Below, one piece after another: positions 5,348-7,653 of a stretch of 7,653 nt of DNA; within the stretch, counting starts at the first letter, position 1, and the number at the start of each line of letters is the position of its first letter. Origin of the DNA: Gammaproteobacteria bacterium (lineage in GTDB: Bacteria > Pseudomonadota > Gammaproteobacteria > UBA4575). The stretch covers positions 1 through 7,653 of the forward strand of contig JANQKJ010000040.1 of NCBI GenBank assembly GCA_028281205.1. The letters are read 5' to 3'. Position numbers and translations under genes: made by a program. Below the pieces are notes generated by a model. The model was not told the origin of the DNA and did not search any database. It worked only from the letters and a program-made list of their open reading frames with translations.

Positions 5348-7444
5348 ATGGCACGCAAAACGCCTATCGAACGATATCGCAATATTGGCATTATTGCGCA
5401 TATTGATGCAGGTAAAACGACCATAACCGAACGCATTCTGTTTTACACAGGCGTCTCACACAAAATTGGTGAAGTTCATGATGGTGCTGCTGTCATGGAT
5501 TGGATGGAGCAAGAACAAGAACGTGGAATCACTATCACGTCCGCTGCAACTACATGTTTCTGGAAAGGCATGGATCAGCAGTTCGAGCAACACCGAATTA
5601 ATATTATTGATACACCAGGGCACGTCGATTTCACAATTGAGGTTGAACGTTCACTTAGAGTTCTTGATGGTGCCTGTGCGGTATTCAGTTCTGTTGATGG
5701 TGTAGAACCTCAGTCAGAAACGGTATGGCGTCAAGCAAACAAATACCATGTGCCGCGCATGGCGTTTGTAAATAAAATGGATCGTACCGGTGCAGACTTT
5801 CTGCGTGTGGTTAAACAAATAGAACAACGTTTGGGATCTAACCCGATTCCAATGCAGCTACCTATCGGAGCAGAGGAAGAGTTTAAAGGGGTTGTTGATC
5901 TGGTGCGCATGAAGGCGATTTACTGGAATGAATCGGATATGGGCACAACGTACAAAGAGGTAGATATCCCTGAGGATATGCTATCTGATTGTGAGCAGTG
6001 GCGTGAAACTATGGTTGAGGCTGCTGCAGAAGCTAACGAAGAATTAATGGATGTGTACCTTGAGTCAGGAGAGCTCTCGGAGGATCAAATTCGCCAAGGG
6101 ATACGCATTCGTACATTAAGTAATGAGGTTGTTCCCGCTTTTTGCGGTTCGGCCTTTAAGAATAAGGGTGTGCAAGCGGCAATTGATGGCATTGTCTATT
6201 TTATGCCGTCACCTGTAGATGTGCCGCCAATTACTGGCGTGTTAGACGACAAAGATGAGTCTGAAGGCGTACGCCACTCAGACGATAAAGAACCTTTTGC
6301 GTCATTGGCGTTTAAGATTGCTGCCGACCCTTTTGTAGGTACGCTGACATTCTTTAGAGTGTATTCCGGTGTTATGAAAACTGGAGACACGGTGTATAAC
6401 CCGATTAAGGGCAAGAAGGAACGGATTGGTCGTTTACTGCAAATGCACTCTAATTCGCGTGAAGAAATTAAAGAAGTTTACGCGGGAGATATAGCTGCCG
6501 CAGTGGGCTTAAAAGATGTGACGACTGGAGAAACATTGTGTGCTCCGAAAAATGTCATCACATTAGAAAAAATGGAGTTTCCTGAACCGGTAATTTCGGT
6601 CGCGGTGGAGCCGCGCACCACAGGGGATCAGGAAAAAATGGCAGTTGCGCTACAAAAGCTGGCCCAAGAAGATCCTTCTTTCCGAGTAAGAACGGATGAA
6701 GAATCGGGACAAACAATTATTGCCGGGATGGGGGAATGGCATCTCGACATTATTGTCGACCGCATGAAGCGAGAATTTAAAGTCGACGCAAATGTAGGTG
6801 CGCCACAGGTTGCTTTCCGCGAGACGATACGTTCTGCAGTGGAGCAAGAGAACAAGTTTGTTCGTCAGTCAGGTGGACGTGGCCAATATGGCCATGTTTG
6901 GCTAAAGATAGAACCGCTTGAGGAAGGTGGCGGGTTTGAGTTTGTTGACGACATTACTGGTGGTGTGGTTCCAAAGGAATACATTCCGTCAGTAGAAAAA
7001 GGTGTAAAAGAATCCATGGAAAGCGGCGTGGTAGGCGGCTATCCGGTAGTAGATGTCAAAGTCACACTATTTGATGGTTCTTTTCATGATGTGGACTCAT
7101 CAGAAATGGCGTTTAAGATAGCCGCTTCGATGTGTTTCAAAGAGGCAACAAGATCAGCAGATCCAGTGTTGCTTGAACCGGTCATGAAAGTCGAAGTTGT
7201 GACGCCGGAAGACTACATGGGAGATGTCGTAGGTGATCTTAATCGACGTCGAGGGATTGTGAGTGGCATGGATGACGCTCCAGCGGGTAAAATTGTGCGC
7301 GCTGATGTGCCACTAAAAGAAATGTTTGGGTATGCCACGGATTTGCGTTCTGCTACGCAAGGTCGCGCGACATATTCAATGGAATTTGAGAAATATAGTG
7401 AAGCCCCAGCAGTAGTTTTGGAGGCTGTGACTAAAGGTATGTAA
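5348..7444 (+). CDS. fusA: Translation elongation factor G
   Basis: EF-G is the GTPase that drives translocation on the ribosome and, with ribosome recycling factor, splits post-termination ribosomes. The protein has 698 residues against 704 in E. coli. The G domain spans about 1-290, with AHIDAGKT (17-24), RGITI (59-63), DTPGHVD (88-94), NKMD (142-145) and GSA (267-269). Domain II starts near 313, domain III covers about 410-485, domain IV includes SGGRGQYGHV (508-517) and the tip loop with His580, and domain V runs to the end. Only canonical EF-G features are seen, apart from Trp464 in GMGEWHLD, where the family has Leu (GMGELHLD). The start follows AGGT (5336-5339) with eight bases spacing; another ATG at 5343 is out of frame and too close to that site. 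It lies 46 bases after rpsG and 77 before tuf, as in the standard str operon. Confidence 0.99.
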   Translation: MARKTPIERYRNIGIIAHIDAGKTTITERILFYTGVSHKIGEVHDGAAVMDWMEQEQERGITITSAATTCFWKGMDQQFEQHRINIIDTPGHVDFTIEVERSLRVLDGACAVFSSVDGVEPQSETVWRQANKYHVPRMAFVNKMDRTGADFLRVVKQIEQRLGSNPIPMQLPIGAEEEFKGVVDLVRMKAIYWNESDMGTTYKEVDIPEDMLSDCEQWRETMVEAAAEANEELMDVYLESGELSEDQIRQGIRIRTLSNEVVPAFCGSAFKNKGVQAAIDGIVYFMPSPVDVPPITGVLDDKDESEGVRHSDDKEPFASLAFKIAADPFVGTLTFFRVYSGVMKTGDTVYNPIKGKKERIGRLLQMHSNSREEIKEVYAGDIAAAVGLKDVTTGETLCAPKNVITLEKMEFPEPVISVAVEPRTTGDQEKMAVALQKLAQEDPSFRVRTDEESGQTIIAGMGEWHLDIIVDRMKREFKVDANVGAPQVAFRETIRSAVEQENKFVRQSGGRGQYGHVWLKIEPLEEGGGFEFVDDITGGVVPKEYIPSVEKGVKESMESGVVGGYPVVDVKVTLFDGSFHDVDSSEMAFKIAASMCFKEATRSADPVLLEPVMKVEVVTPEDYMGDVVGDLNRRRGIVSGMDDAPAGKIVRADVPLKEMFGYATDLRSATQGRATYSMEFEKYSEAPAVVLEAVTKGM

Positions 7445-7472
7445 TTACTAAGACAAGTTGGAATTAGTTAAA

Positions 7473-7507
7473 TTTAATTTTGAGTTTAATTTAGTTTAAA
7501 AATTAAA
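7473..7507 (+). repeat. A+T-only direct and inverted repeats in the fusA-tuf spacer
   Basis: TTTAATTT occurs at 7473-7480 and 7485-7492, and its reverse complement AAATTAAA at 7500-7507, directly before the tuf Shine-Dalgarno. Either left copy could pair with the right one (nine A-U pairs for the first, eight for the second), so the pairings exclude each other. The stems hold no G-C pair and may be too weak to matter; an A+T-rich spacer produces such matches easily. The rest of the 77-base spacer shows no convincing promoter or terminator. Confidence 0.35.
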
Positions 7508-7508
7508 A

Positions 7509-7513
7509 GAGGT
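7509..7513 (+). promoter_or_regulatory. Ribosome-binding site of tuf
   Basis: GAGGT with eight bases before the ATG at 7522 is one of the strongest Shine-Dalgarno sites in the window, suited to the very high output of EF-Tu. It decides the start together with the family N terminus MSKEKFERTKPH. Confidence 0.85.
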
Positions 7514-7521
7514 AAAGATCG

Positions 7522-7653
7522 ATGTCAAAGGAGAAGTTTGAACGCACGAAGCCGCATGTAAATGTGGGGACGATAGGCCACGTGGACCATGGCAAGACGA
7601 CGTTAACAGCGGCGTTGACGAAGGTGTCTGCGGAAGCGCAAGGGGGCGAGTTC
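7522..7653 (+). CDS. tuf: Elongation factor Tu, N-terminal fragment (cut by window edge)
   Basis: EF-Tu is the GTPase that delivers aminoacyl-tRNA to the ribosomal A site. Only the first 44 codons are present; the family is about 394-396 residues, so roughly 350 lie beyond the right edge. MSKEKFERTKPHVNVGTIG and the P-loop GHVDHGKT (19-26) identify it without doubt. Position after fusA makes it the str-operon copy (tufA in two-copy genomes). Third codon positions are G or C in 31 of 44 codons by hand count, against about 34-37% in sampled stretches of rpoC, rpsL and fusA. ACG serves five of six Thr codons, and GGG and ATA also occur, which is odd for a gene normally under the strongest codon selection. 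Confidence 0.97.
   Translation, partial: MSKEKFERTKPHVNVGTIGHVDHGKTTLTAALTKVSAEAQGGEF

Noticed and set aside
7416..7500. Possible internal promoter for tuf at the end of fusA or in the spacer (TTGGAG, TTGGAA)
   Set aside because: E. coli has secondary tufA promoters in fusA, so I looked, but no candidate -35 here has a credible -10 at 16-18 bases.
1..7653. Mobile elements, CRISPR arrays, tRNA or rRNA genes, toxin or defence cassettes
   Set aside because: Conserved genes fill almost the whole window and the gaps (at most 120 bases) show no array, attachment site, cloverleaf or transposase remnant.

Overview
This window is a core housekeeping segment of a bacterial chromosome: the 3' part of the rpoBC transcription unit followed by the str operon. 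The order on the + strand is rpoC, rpsL, rpsG, fusA and tuf (cut by the right edge). This is the classical proteobacterial arrangement. RpoC matches Escherichia coli residue for residue in numbering through both zinc sites, the catalytic NADFDGDQ motif and the trigger loop. It also carries the long insertion inside the trigger loop that marks gammaproteobacterial RpoC. The DNA is moderately A+T-rich (low to mid 40s % G+C by eye). From memory, EF-G looks closer to early-branching gammaproteobacteria such as Legionella than to the enterics. I therefore infer a gammaproteobacterium of moderate to low G+C, with genus undetermined.

Layout. Positions 1-31 hold three consecutive different stop codons and the rpoC ribosome-binding site. 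rpoC (32-4276) is complete and ends in an acidic tail. The 120-base gap between rpoC and rpsL is the most information-rich non-coding stretch. It contains a strong sigma-70-type promoter (TTGACA, 18 bases, TAAAAT) with a G+C-rich discriminator, a perfect 12-bp hairpin followed by a T-rich run, and a possible 10-codon ORF with a good Shine-Dalgarno. rpsL (4397-4771), rpsG (4831-5301) and fusA (5348-7444) follow with short gaps. A perfect 10-bp hairpin lies between rpsG and fusA. A very A+T-rich 77-base gap precedes tuf (7522 to the edge).

How the genes work together. RpoC is the catalytic subunit of RNA polymerase. S12 and S7 are the decoding-centre and head-assembly proteins of the 30S subunit. 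EF-G and EF-Tu are the two GTPases of elongation. The RpoC residues known to form both ppGpp sites in E. coli are present, and the str promoter has the discriminator expected of a promoter repressed by ppGpp/DksA, so target and effector surface of stringent control are both visible here.

I found no defence system, mobile element, CRISPR array or undescribed gene cluster, and the coding content is ordinary. The points worth a second look are the terminator-like hairpin almost at the predicted 5' end of the str mRNA, a Leu-to-Trp change in the highly conserved GELHLD motif of EF-G, the abrupt codon-usage change in the first 44 codons of tuf, the small ORF before the str promoter, and the apparent lack of an E. 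coli-like S7 operator between rpsL and rpsG.
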